From contig OMWY01000020.1 of NCBI GenBank assembly GCA_900314885.1, positions 1 to 38,732 on the forward strand: 38,732 nucleotides of DNA, read 5' to 3'. The notes below the pieces were generated by a model that saw only the letters and a list, made by a program, of their open reading frames with translations, was not told the origin of the DNA and searched no databases. Numbering within the stretch: position 1 is the first letter of the stretch; each line of letters starts with the position of its first letter. The DNA comes from an uncultured Eubacteriales bacterium (GTDB lineage Bacteria; Bacillota; Clostridia; Lachnospirales; Lachnospiraceae). Below, one piece after another: positions 32,716 to 38,732 of the stretch. The position numbers and the translations under genes are program-made.

Positions 32716-32744
32716 ATTATACACTCGTGGCGGCTGTTTGTCAA
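32716..32744 (-). promoter_or_regulatory. Strong rplM-rpsI promoter within an inverted repeat
   Basis: A consensus TTGACA, 17 bases, TATAAT on the minus strand. The -10 box lies in the centre of an 11-bp perfect inverted repeat (AGCCGCCACGA at 32699-32709, TCGTGGCGGCT at 32725-32735). One arm fills the spacer and the other covers the transcription start. Confidence 0.9.
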
Positions 32745-32785
32745 GATGATTTTTGAAATTGTAACAATTGCTTACATGTCTGATT

Positions 32786-33304
32786 TTATAAGTATGTTAC
32801 TATCTCAGATATATCCTTTTTTGTACTGTGTGGCGGAAGTGGCTTCACGACTCCGTTTGGGTAGCCAAGGTCCATAAGAAGAACCACCTTCTCGTTTTTC
32901 GGAAGATTAAAAATTTTGGCCGCCTCATCGGGATCGAATCGGTTAACCCAGCAGGAGCTGACACCAATATCCGCAGCTTCAAGCATCATGTGAGTCGCGA
33001 CTATAGCGGCATCCTCAGCTCCGGAGTTGTATTTATCACTGTTCATATAATGATAAATTCCTTCCTCGTTGTAGACAACCATGAGTACAACCGGAGCCCC
33101 GTACCTGCACACTGTGAGCTTGTCGATTTTTTCAAGAGCCTCGAGGCTCTTCATAACATAAATCTTCTGTGGCTGAGAATTCATCGCTGTCGGCGCTACA
33201 TTTCCAACAGCAAGAATTTTCTGAAGCTTTTCATCAGGAAGTTCCTTATTTGAAAAGTTCTTCGTCGAAAAACGATTCCTCGCCAGTTCTTCAAATGATT
33301 CCAT
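32786..33304 (-). CDS. Nitroreductase family protein
   Basis: A 172-residue FMN-dependent nitroreductase-like oxidoreductase. The N-terminal RFSTKNFSNKELPDEKL and the flavin-binding VAPTAMNSQPQKIYV are family marks, with GAEDAAIVATHMMLEAADIG and the GYPNG segment following. The protein is short but complete for the small clostridial branch. Real substrates are usually quinones, flavins or unknown. AAAGGAG precedes the ATG, which lies 27 bases after the chemoreceptor gene, so the two may be co-transcribed. Confidence 0.9.
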   Translation of the reverse strand: MESFEELARNRFSTKNFSNKELPDEKLQKILAVGNVAPTAMNSQPQKIYVMKSLEALEKIDKLTVCRYGAPVVLMVVYNEEGIYHYMNSDKYNSGAEDAAIVATHMMLEAADIGVSSCWVNRFDPDEAAKIFNLPKNEKVVLLMDLGYPNGVVKPLPPHSTKKDISEIVTYL

Positions 33305-33331
33305 TTTCCACTCCTTTTAATCCGCTATCTT

Positions 33332-35434
33332 TTACTGAAGCTTAAATCCACTTATAGCGCCGTCAAGAGACTTAGCAATCTCCTGCTGGTTCTCTGACAT
33401 CTCGCCTACCGTATCTACAACCTCACCAACCTCATTGATGGAATTGGTAATATCCGAGCTGTGCTCAGCCGTCTCCTGGGTAGACTCAGCTATATTCTGG
33501 ATAGCCTTGCTGACCTCATCCATGGCCATGCTTATGGTGTCAACCATGTTCTTGATATTGTCAGTAACCTCCCCGAAGGACCTCGCGTCATCACCGTACT
33601 GCTTGCCGACATTTACGAAGTTATCGTAATCAGGAGTTACGGTCTTGTCAAGGAAATCGATAAGGGCATTGCTGCTGTCAGAGAGTGACGCAAAAGCATC
33701 CTGTACGCCGGAAATGGTTTCCTGAATCTTTACAACAGCTTCCTTGGTGCTCTCAGCGAGCTTATTTATTTCCGAAGCAACAACCGCGAATCCGCGGCCA
33801 TGTTCACCTGCTCTGGCAGCCTCAATGGATGCGTTAAGTGAGAGGAGGTTAATCTGCTCCGCAATATCCGCTATGGAATTAGCGAGATTACCTATTTCCG
33901 CAACTACCTTAGACTTCTCGTTAGCTTCCTCAAGTTCGCCTCGTCTTGCCTCAACAAGCTTTGTCGCGTTTTCATAGGCCTCGCGGCTGCTCTTTTCTAT
34001 CTCAGCAGCTCGTTTCTCGATGTCAACAACAGACGCAGTACTTCTGTCAGTCTCTCCGGCAAGGGTCTGAACAGAGGCATTTACATCCTCCACGGAAGCA
34101 TTTACCTCCTCGGTAGCGGCACCCTGGCTCATCATGTTGTCATTTACCGCTGACATGTTAGTCTTTATCTTGTCAAACTCATCAGTGAGTTTGCCGGCCA
34201 TATTGGAGAGGTTTCCGCTCGCCTCGGTTATTCTCTCAGACTCATCTGAAATCTGTTTAATAACATTTCTGTTGCTGTCATACATGTCATTCAGCGAAGC
34301 GCTCATCTGACCCAACTCATCGTTTGCGCCTTTATCAAGCCTCTTGACTGTAAAATCGCCCTTAGAAAGCTCTCCCGCAAATACAGTAACCTTTTTAAGC
34401 TGCCTGGTTATAGACTTTACAAGAAGGACCGTTATAGTCGCAACTATCGCAAGCGCTATGCAGAGAATAATAACAAGCTGGGTCGCAAGTTGCGTCCCCT
34501 GCTCCTTTATTTCACCCTGAGCGAGGTAAAGAACAAGCTTCCAGTTTACTTCCGGGACGCTCTGGAAGAACATGGAAAGTCTGAGTCTGGTACCGCTTCT
34601 GTCATAAAAGGCTATACCCTTGTCAGACTTCATTATCTCTGAACCGGCTTTCGCAAGAGAAGCTTCCGGATCTTCCTGAATTTTTACCGCGTTGTTTACC
34701 TTGTCTGTGTCAGGGCTTGAAATATAGGTTCCATCTGAGGAAACAAGCATAGCGCCACCGCTCTTTCCCATCTTTATCTCAGACACAATATTCTGGAGTG
34801 TCGAGAGCTCGATATCTACGGTAACGCAGCCGATATAGGTGTCTCCGTCGTAAATAGGCGCTGAGCAGGTACTCATAATAAGGCCCGACGAAGCATCATA
34901 ATAAGGGTCGGTTATCTTCGCCTCACCCTGCTTTAGGGCTTTAGCGTTTGTATAATATTCCTGATTCAGATAGTCATATTCATCAGTCTCATATTCTCTT
35001 GTAAGAGTTACCTTGCCATCTGCCTTAGTCCAATATGGGCCACAATATTTCTTCGAAGCGTCATAAACGTTCGGTTCGAACCAGAGGCCGCTTCCGAGGA
35101 TCATATCATTACTGTTAATTATTTCCGTAAATACCTCACCGTATTCGTCTTCCTTCACACTCTTATATGTGCTTCCGACGAATGAGGCTTCGGTAATAGC
35201 ATATGATCTCACTTCATCAAGCTCATCAACCATTTTGTTGATGTTTGAGTCAAGCGTCGCCTGGGCAGTCTGATTTACCTGTCCCATGATGATGTGACTG
35301 GCCCGATTACCACTGAAAGCGGTCATGATAATCATCGCCGCAGCTGTGATTGGGATAACCCCTAAAAGTATCTTCGCCTCAATGCTAAAGATTTTGCCTT
35401 CTCTCTGCTTCGCAGGACCTTTTTTCCGTGCCAT
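33332..35434 (-). CDS. Methyl-accepting chemotaxis protein with dCache-type sensor
   Basis: A 700-residue chemoreceptor. It has an N-terminal membrane helix (about residues 20-45), a large extracytoplasmic double-Cache-like domain (about 60-310, with [10 protein letters not shown] and the [14 protein letters not shown] second lobe), a second membrane helix ([20 protein letters not shown], about 318-337), a HAMP region and a coiled-coil signalling domain. The tip [25 protein letters not shown] is typical and is quoted here in part: [19 protein letters not shown]. Start: the ATG with AAGGAGGAA upstream, not the one 11 codons earlier. The ligand is unknown; Cache lobes often bind amino or carboxylic acids. 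Confidence 0.94.
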   Translation of the reverse strand: MARKKGPAKQREGKIFSIEAKILLGVIPITAAAMIIMTAFSGNRASHIIMGQVNQTAQATLDSNINKMVDELDEVRSYAITEASFVGSTYKSVKEDEYGEVFTEIINSNDMILGSGLWFEPNVYDASKKYCGPYWTKADGKVTLTREYETDEYDYLNQEYYTNAKALKQGEAKITDPYYDASSGLIMSTCSAPIYDGDTYIGCVTVDIELSTLQNIVSEIKMGKSGGAMLVSSDGTYISSPDTDKVNNAVKIQEDPEASLAKAGSEIMKSDKGIAFYDRSGTRLRLSMFFQSVPEVNWKLVLYLAQGEIKEQGTQLATQLVIILCIALAIVATITVLLVKSITRQLKKVTVFAGELSKGDFTVKRLDKGANDELGQMSASLNDMYDSNRNVIKQISDESERITEASGNLSNMAGKLTDEFDKIKTNMSAVNDNMMSQGAATEEVNASVEDVNASVQTLAGETDRSTASVVDIEKRAAEIEKSSREAYENATKLVEARRGELEEANEKSKVVAEIGNLANSIADIAEQINLLSLNASIEAARAGEHGRGFAVVASEINKLAESTKEAVVKIQETISGVQDAFASLSDSSNALIDFLDKTVTPDYDNFVNVGKQYGDDARSFGEVTDNIKNMVDTISMAMDEVSKAIQNIAESTQETAEHSSDITNSINEVGEVVDTVGEMSENQQEIAKSLDGAISGFKLQ

Positions 35435-35527
35435 AAATATTCCTCCTTGCCAAATCATATAAGACATTGTTACTTTTTATGTAACTGCGAACTAGTGTAA
35501 CTTAGTGCAAATTTAGAGCATGATACT

Positions 35528-35556
35528 ATTATAAATCTTTAAGGTTGAAATGTAAA
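35528..35556 (-). promoter_or_regulatory. Promoter of the chemoreceptor-nitroreductase unit
   Basis: The minus strand shows TTTACA, 17 bases, TATAAT about 95 bases before the MCP start. A perfect 12-base palindrome TGTACATGTACA lies 44 bases upstream (35600-35611) and may be an operator. This is a housekeeping-type promoter, not the flagellar sigma type. Confidence 0.7.
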
Positions 35557-35646
35557 GATGCTTTTTTGTTATAGTGTACACATATTTTGACTTCGTGAAT
35601 GTACATGTACAAATTTACAATGTCTCAAGTCTGTCTGCAGGCTTTC

Positions 35647-36552
35647 TTATCCTTTTTTCTCATGCAAATCTCCATCAGGAATATTTTCCACCAGGAAATC
35701 AATAAATTTATCCAGTAATTTAGGATATGGATTCGCATGCTTCCAGGCAATTACCGACTTCACACTTATTTCCGGTTTCAGCAACACTGAGACAACATCA
35801 TTATTACCACACATAATTTCCGGCCTCTCAACCGTAATTGCGATATCGTTACCATCCTTTACCAGAATCAGGCTGTTAAGAAGCAGGTTCCCGGTATAGG
35901 CGATATTTAGCCTGTCAAAATCTTCACCGAACCATTCTCCCAGCTCATCCTGAACAGAATGACGCTTCGGTAAAATCAGTTCCCTTCCGATCAAATCTTC
36001 TTTTGTGATAAAATCCTTGTCGGCTAGAGGATCGTCTGCCGCCATGGTGGCCACGTAATACTGTTTATCAGAAAGCCTTATATAGTCAAATTTGTCAAGA
36101 TTTACCGGCTCTATAAGGATTCCTATGTCAATCAAGCCCTTATCCATTCCCTCTGTTACGTCATCCGCCGATCCGGTAAAGAGCTCAAATGTCACCAAGG
36201 GATACAATTTACGAAATTCTTTCATCAATGGCACAAAATTCTCGACAGCTTTCGACTCTCCACATCCTATCGTAAGTTTGCCTTCTATAACCTCAGTCTG
36301 TTCTTTCAGTTCGTGTTCTGTTTTATCCATGAGGTCGAGAATTTCTCTGGCGCGCCTCTTAAGGAGGACACCTTCTTCTGTTAATGTGATTCCCTTATTA
36401 TCACGTAGAAAAAGTTCCACGCCAACCTCATTTTCAAGCTCGCGAAGCTGACGGCTAAGTGTGGGTTGAGATATAGGTATGGTTTCAGCTGCCTTGTTAA
36501 TACTTTCTGCCTCAGCAGTTACAAGAAAATATTCTAGTAAGCGTAAATTCAT
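35647..36552 (-). CDS. LysR-family transcriptional regulator
   Basis: A 301-residue LysR regulator. The N-terminal winged helix-turn-helix is clear: LRLLEYFLVTAEAESINKAAE and PISQPTLSRQLRELENEVGVELF (quoted in part: SQPTLSRQLRELENEVG). A linker helix and a two-lobed effector domain follow (GKLTIGCGESKAVENFVPL). Regulators of the small CysL/YbdO-like clostridial type share this form. The effector is unknown. AAGGAGAA precedes the ATG. It lies 36 bases after the AIM24-family gene on the same strand, so the two may share a transcript. Confidence 0.93.
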   Translation of the reverse strand: MNLRLLEYFLVTAEAESINKAAETIPISQPTLSRQLRELENEVGVELFLRDNKGITLTEEGVLLKRRAREILDLMDKTEHELKEQTEVIEGKLTIGCGESKAVENFVPLMKEFRKLYPLVTFELFTGSADDVTEGMDKGLIDIGILIEPVNLDKFDYIRLSDKQYYVATMAADDPLADKDFITKEDLIGRELILPKRHSVQDELGEWFGEDFDRLNIAYTGNLLLNSLILVKDGNDIAITVERPEIMCGNNDVVSVLLKPEISVKSVIAWKHANPYPKLLDKFIDFLVENIPDGDLHEKKG

Positions 36553-36588
36553 GTCTTTCTCCTTTATGCTGTTCGCAGTTGATATGAC

Positions 36589-37275
36589 TTAGTTACTGTT
36601 TGATGGGTGTGGCATATACTGATAGAGCTGCATAGCTGTGGACTGAATTGGCATGCTCTGAAGTATGATGTGTCCGGGTCCATAAACTACTGTATTAAAA
36701 AGGCCCTCTCCTCCAAAGAATATATTGCCTAATCCTTTAACAGTCTGAACTTCCAGGCGGCATGTATCCGACATCGCCGCAAGATATCCTGTGTCGACTA
36801 TCTTGCAGTCTCCAGCCGGTATGTCATACTCATGGGCTGAGCCATCGATTTCAAGGAAGACAATGCCGTCTCCATGATAGTGACGCATTAAAAAGCCCTC
36901 ACCACCGAAGAAACCACTGCTGATTCTCTTCTGGAAGAAAACCTCATTGTCAATATTACCTGCACAGGCAAGGAATGATCCCTTCTGAATCACTATTCCC
37001 TCGTTCGGGTGAATCTCAACAGCTCTTATAGAGCCCGGGAACTTCGATGAAAACGCAATCTCACCGGGACGATGGGCAATATAGCGGTTCATAAAGGCAT
37101 GCTCATTCGTAAACATTCTGCCGAACATCTTACCAATACCGCCGCCTGTGTTTGTCTGCATCTCAATTTCATTGTCCATCCAGGACATAGCGCCGGCTTC
37201 GCAGTCAACTGTTTCGCCTGCCTCAAGTGAAAGCTTTAAAACAGGGAGGTTATCTCCATCTACTTTGTATCTCAT
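36589..37275 (-). CDS. AIM24/TIGR00266 family protein
   Basis: A 228-residue beta-rich protein of the AIM24 family (TIGR00266), of unknown biochemical role. Family marks are GETVDCEAGAMSWMDNEIEM, GGIGKMFGRMFTNEHAFMNRY, PGSIRAVEI and the G-rich repeats ISSGFFGGEGFLMRHYHGDG and GLGNIFFGGEGLFNTVVYGPG, each quoted only in part here. The true start is the ATG preceded by GGAGAAAAAC; the upstream ATG is part of that ribosome site. Its promoter lies in a long inverted repeat. It heads a pair with the LysR gene. Confidence 0.9.
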   Translation of the reverse strand: MRYKVDGDNLPVLKLSLEAGETVDCEAGAMSWMDNEIEMQTNTGGGIGKMFGRMFTNEHAFMNRYIAHRPGEIAFSSKFPGSIRAVEIHPNEGIVIQKGSFLACAGNIDNEVFFQKRISSGFFGGEGFLMRHYHGDGIVFLEIDGSAHEYDIPAGDCKIVDTGYLAAMSDTCRLEVQTVKGLGNIFFGGEGLFNTVVYGPGHIILQSMPIQSTAMQLYQYMPHPSNSN

Positions 37276-37320
37276 GTTTTTCTCCATAAAAAAATGTTAT
37301 AGTTATTTCTGGATGAAATA

Positions 37321-37349
37321 ATTATAACATAGATAATGGAATTTGTCTT
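37321..37349 (-). promoter_or_regulatory. Candidate promoter of the AIM24-LysR unit, in a palindrome
   Basis: AAGACA, 17 bases, TATAAT on the minus strand. The -10 box forms part of one arm of a 15-bp inverted repeat with one mismatch (37294-37308 and 37316-37330), which looks like an operator over the transcription start. Confidence 0.55.
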
Positions 37350-37367
37350 TAGAATTTATTGATATAA

Positions 37368-37503
37368 AAAAAGAACTCAGCTCTGCTGAGTTCTTTCATG
37401 CCGGCGACTGTGCCTTCGCGCAGCGAAGGTGCCTAGGATTGCGAAGCAATCCATAACAAAATAAAAAGAACTCAGCTCTGCTGAGTTCTTTCATGCCGGC
37501 GAC
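37368..37503. repeat. 41-base direct duplication of the tRNA-Leu 3' end and its terminator
   Basis: The same 41 bases occur at 37368-37408 and 37463-37503. Each copy holds the hairpin terminator and a sequence identical to the last 10 bases of tRNA-Leu. Only the second copy is attached to the tRNA. The 54 bases between them hold two small hairpins (CCTTCGC-GCA-GCGAAGG and GGATTGC-GAA-GCAATCC). Confidence 0.85.
37463..37491 (-). terminator. Terminator of the tRNA array
   Basis: An 11-bp stem AAAGAACTCAG / CTGAGTTCTTT with a 5-base loop, followed by TTTTT and then ATT on the minus strand, directly after tRNA-Leu. An identical second copy lies at 37366-37396. Confidence 0.88.
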
Positions 37504-37579
37504 CGGGGTCGAACCGGTACGGGTATCGCTACCCACGGGATTTTAAGTCCCGGGCGTCTACCAATTCCGCCACGCCGGC
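37494..37579 (-). tRNA. tRNA-Leu (anticodon TAA)
   Basis: Acceptor GCCGGCG pairs with CGCCGGC. The anticodon loop ACTTAAAA gives UAA, which reads UUA/UUG. It has the long variable arm of leucine tRNAs (GTGGGTAGCGATACCCGT). Discriminator A, no encoded CCA. Confidence 0.95.
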
Positions 37580-37713
37580 GATTGACACATTGCGAAGCGA
37601 TGTGTCCCGCGATTTTGACCTAAGGATCAAAAATCGAACGGATTCTTTTCAAGACAAGTCAGCTTGCTGACTTGTTACCTTCTCGCGAAGCGAGAGTGCT
37701 AAATACCAAAAAA

Positions 37714-37786
37714 TGGGGCCTACAGGGCTCGAACCTGTGACCCTCTGCTTGTAAGGCAGATGCTCTCCCAGCTGAGCTAAGACCCC
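37714..37786 (-). tRNA. tRNA-Val (anticodon TAC)
   Basis: Acceptor GGGGTCT pairs with AGGCCCC (one G-G-type irregular position near the base, otherwise paired), anticodon stem CTGCC with loop TTACAA gives UAC. T arm ACAGG-TTCGAGC-CCTGT. Discriminator A, no CCA. Confidence 0.93.
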
Positions 37787-37950
37787 AGATAATTCGCTGT
37801 AACTCGCTACGCTCGTTACTAAGTCTGAGCCGACCCTCCCAACAGCTTCGCTGTCGGGTCCCTAATTGTAGCTAAGACCTTACCCTAAAGAGACTGCTGA
37901 CCTTAGCCAACTTTCCCAAAACTTCGTTTTTGGCCCCCTCTAAGGTATTT

Positions 37951-38024
37951 CGACCCAAGTGGGACTCGGACCCACGACCTCCGCCGTGACAGGGCGGCGC
38001 TCTAACCAACTGAGCCATTGGGCC
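37951..38024 (-). tRNA. tRNA-Asp (anticodon GTC)
   Basis: Acceptor GGCCCAA pairs with TTGGGTC. The anticodon stem CCGCC / GGCGG encloses CTGTCAC, giving GUC. T arm GTGGG-TCCGAGT-CCCAC. Discriminator G, as expected for Asp; no CCA. Confidence 0.95.
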
Positions 38025-38061
38025 ATTGAACTTGCCCATTTGATTAAAGCAAAGTTCTAAG

Positions 38062-38135
38062 TGGATCTTCGGGGACTCGAACCCAGGACCGACCGGTTAT
38101 GAGCCGGTTGCTCTAACCAACTGAGCTAAAGATCC
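38062..38135 (-). tRNA. tRNA-Met (anticodon CAT), elongator type
   Basis: Acceptor GGATCTT pairs with AAGATCC. The anticodon stem CCGGC with loop TCATAAC gives CAU. The full first acceptor pair (G-C) argues against an initiator tRNA; a lysidine-modified tRNA-Ile2 cannot be excluded by sequence alone. No CCA. Confidence 0.9.
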
Positions 38136-38200
38136 AAAAATAAAAACCGCCACTATTTTTAACACGTAGCGGCCTAAAGAAACAACAAAGCAAACCTAAG

Positions 38201-38272
38201 TGACCCCAAGCAGATTTGAACTGCTGTTATCGCCGTGAAAGGGCGGTGTCTTAACCACTTGACCATGGGGCC
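38201..38272 (-). tRNA. tRNA-Glu (anticodon TTC)
   Basis: Acceptor GGCCCCA pairs with TGGGGTC. The anticodon loop CTTTCAC gives UUC. The outer pair of the anticodon stem is a C-A mismatch (CCGCC / GGCGA), which is unusual but tolerated. Discriminator A, no CCA. Confidence 0.93.
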
Positions 38273-38389
38273 GTTGTGCCTTCACTTTACAAAGGTACTA
38301 AATAGAGAAGGATTCTGTAACTCGCTACGCTCGTTACTACGCCGTAGCCGACTCCCCAATACTTCGTATGGGTCCCCCTCTACGACAAC

Positions 38390-38461
38390 CTCCCCAAGTA
38401 GGGCTCGAACCTACAACATCGCGGTTAACAGCCGCGCGCTCTACCATTGAGCTATTGAGGA
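38390..38461 (-). tRNA. tRNA-Asn (anticodon GTT)
   Basis: Acceptor TCCTCAA pairs with TTGGGGA with one T-G wobble. The anticodon stem GCGGC with loop TGTTAAC gives GUU. T arm GTAGG-TTCGAGC-CCTAC. Discriminator G, no CCA. First tRNA after the 23S gene. Confidence 0.95.
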
Positions 38462-38641
38462 ATAAAAATCGAACAATCTAGCATAACTAAATTGTTCAAT
38501 CTTATAAGCCATACTTTCAAAACTGCATATTGATTATATTCTTAAGATCTATTCAAGGTGAGTCGCCGATTAGAATTTCCGCTTCGCGGAAATACGGCTC
38601 CTCGTGCAATACATTCGCTTCGCTCATGCATTGCAATTTTG
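38462..38641. other. Spacer between 23S rRNA and the tRNA array
   Basis: About 180 bases with no gene. The minus strand holds a hairpin GAACAATTTAG / CTAGATTGTTC next to tRNA-Asn, a TTTCCGC-type mini-hairpin, and sequence that is probably rRNA processing signal. No 5S rRNA sequence is seen here, although 5S normally follows 23S. Confidence 0.6.
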
Positions 38642-38732
38642 GAGTAAGTCCTCGACCTATTAGTATTCTTCGGCACACGGATTGCTCCGCTTACACCACA
38701 AACCTATCAACCTCATACTCTCTGAGGGGTCT
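38642..38732 (-). rRNA. 23S ribosomal RNA, 3' end (partial)
   Basis: On the minus strand the last 90 bases read AGACCCCTCAGAGAG, then GAGGTTGATAGGTTTG, GGTGTAAGCG and finally ATACTAATAGGTCGAGGACT. This is the conserved 3' terminal part of bacterial 23S rRNA. The exact 3' boundary is uncertain by a few bases, and the rest lies beyond the window. Confidence 0.93.

Larger units (their letters stand above)
37797..38339. repeat. 25-base direct repeat in two tRNA spacers
   Basis: CTGTAACTCGCTACGCTCGT and the following TACTA are identical at 37797-37821 (between Val and Asp) and 38315-38339 (between Glu and Asn). Related but diverged sequence follows in both (AGCCGAC, then TCCC, a CTTCG hairpin and GGGTCCC). 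Confidence 0.85.
37413..38636. repeat. Family of small GCGAAGC/GCTTCGC-type hairpins in the tRNA spacers
   Basis: Short perfect or near-perfect stems closed by a GAA or TTC triloop recur between the tRNAs: 37436-37452, 37584-37606, 37681-37695, 37842-37854, 37916-37933, 38355-38372 and 38576-38592, plus relatives with other loops at 37413-37429, 37654-37675 and 38605-38636. The stems differ in sequence, but the core is GC-GAA-GC or its complement in most. They are not CRISPR repeats, as spacing and stems are irregular. Confidence 0.8.

Noticed and set aside
38235..38450. Open frame across the tRNA-Glu/tRNA-Asn region
   Set aside because: It overlaps two clear tRNA genes and has no ribosome site.
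37413..38636. Mini-hairpins as a CRISPR array
   Set aside because: The repeats are short, their stems differ and spacing is irregular; tRNA genes lie between them and no cas gene is present.

Overview
This 38.7 kb window looks like a chromosomal segment of a Gram-positive anaerobe, most likely a Lachnospiraceae (Butyrivibrio-like) member of the Clostridia. The signs are strong GGAGG-type ribosome sites, TTGACA/TATAAT promoters, a lipoprotein sugar-binding protein, CdaA/YbbR, a TagGH-type teichoic acid exporter, MCP and c-di-GMP signalling genes, and seven tRNA genes that all lack an encoded CCA. The genus is not settled by what I can see.

Layout. (1) 166-1494 (-): a free-standing protein with three NUMOD4/HNH-like repeats. 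(2) 1685-6328 (-): an mglBAC galactose-type ABC transporter operon. The binding protein MglB appears to be a natural circular permutant, and the permease MglC carries a cytoplasmic extension of about 220 residues. (3) 6618-8809 (+): tRNA-Gln(CTG), a terminator, then greA-lysS. (4) 8976-10954: a decayed glycerate-utilisation locus in which a sugar-diacid regulator, a glycerate kinase and a GntP-type permease are each truncated. (5) 11109-23239 (-): a compact 11-gene unit from one strong promoter. It encodes two membrane proteins of unknown function, the c-di-AMP synthase CdaA, a YbbR protein, a GT2/glycerophosphotransferase fusion, TagG, TagH, TagD, two more CDP-glycerol glycerophosphotransferases and a membrane GGDEF protein. 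(6) 23348-27777 (-): NUDIX hydrolase, FIST sensor, and a ferredoxin/hydrogenase-like/GGDEF/EAL protein. (7) 27926-30031 (+): GlgX-type debranching enzyme, followed by a terminator and a REP-like palindrome. (8) 30184-32574 (-): citrate synthase, then rplM-rpsI. (9) 32786-37275 (-): MCP with a nitroreductase, and an AIM24-family protein with a LysR regulator. (10) 37494-38732 (-): the 3' end of a 23S rRNA followed by six tRNAs (Asn, Glu, Met, Asp, Val, Leu). Their spacers are full of tiny GCGAAGC/GCTTCGC hairpins, and no 5S gene is visible there.

How the parts fit. The mgl operon imports galactose or glucose-type sugars and glgX mobilises glycogen. The large teichoic-acid unit joins second-messenger synthesis (c-di-AMP, and c-di-GMP through the GGDEF gene) to assembly and export of a glycerophosphate wall polymer. 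The NUDIX/FIST/EAL group looks like a redox- or ligand-gated c-di-GMP breakdown module. The strongest candidate for something undescribed is the permuted MglB together with the extended MglC.
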